Assembly: GCA_030042885.1 (NCBI GenBank)
Contig: JASHYW010000061.1
Span: 1-7,314, forward strand
Reading direction: 5' to 3'
Length of the DNA: 7,314 nucleotides
DNA from: Streptosporangiaceae bacterium
GTDB taxonomy: Bacteria > Actinomycetota > Actinomycetes > Streptosporangiales > Streptosporangiaceae
Below the pieces are notes generated by a model that did not search any database, was not told the origin of the DNA, and saw only the letters and a list, made by a program, of their open reading frames with translations. Positions 5,800 through 7,314 of the stretch are shown one piece after another; within the stretch, counting starts at the first letter, position 1; every line of letters starts with the position of its first letter. The position numbers were made by a program, and so were the translations under genes.

Positions 5800-7314
<1,515 letters not shown>

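Overview
The window is very GC-rich, with C/G-ending codons. It carries a CIRCE-controlled groES-groEL pair whose GroEL is of the GroEL1 type, and a GMP synthase that reads like those of actinobacteria. A high-GC actinomycete (Streptosporangiales-like or a neighbouring order) is the best guess; the genus cannot be fixed from this sequence.

Layout: (1) Positions 1-113 may hold the last codons of an upstream gene. (2) guaA, GMP synthase, at 115-1752 (+) is complete and has an unusual proline-rich insert in its glutaminase domain. (3) After a spacer of about 285 bp with a small AT-rich operator-like patch, 2039-3130 (+) encodes a membrane-anchored or exported protein with a low-complexity repetitive N-terminal half and an M23/LytM-like C-terminal domain that lacks the usual zinc ligands. 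(4) On the minus strand, kynU (3919-5157) and kynA (3144-3926) overlap by 8 bp and form a tryptophan catabolism operon. It converges on the M23-like gene with only 13 bp between the two stop codons. (5) The divergent region 5158-5436 holds a G-rich repeat array, then a promoter with a perfect CIRCE operator for groES. (6) groES (5437-5748), a perfect 18-bp hairpin, and the first 491 codons of groEL (5842-7314, cut by the window edge) close the window.

How the genes work together: KynA opens the indole ring of tryptophan to N-formylkynurenine, and KynU cleaves kynurenine to anthranilate and alanine. The formamidase that should act between them is not in the window. GroES and GroEL form the chaperonin and are expected to be repressed by HrcA at CIRCE. 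GuaA makes GMP from XMP. The M23-like protein is probably cell-envelope associated.

The most interesting feature is a G/C-tract repeat family seen twice. One copy lies between kynU and groES (5171-5269). A second, in opposite orientation and close to a multiple of three in length, lies inside guaA (about 449-529), where it is translated as roughly 25 extra residues. This looks like a mobile or spreading palindromic repeat tolerated inside an essential enzyme gene.
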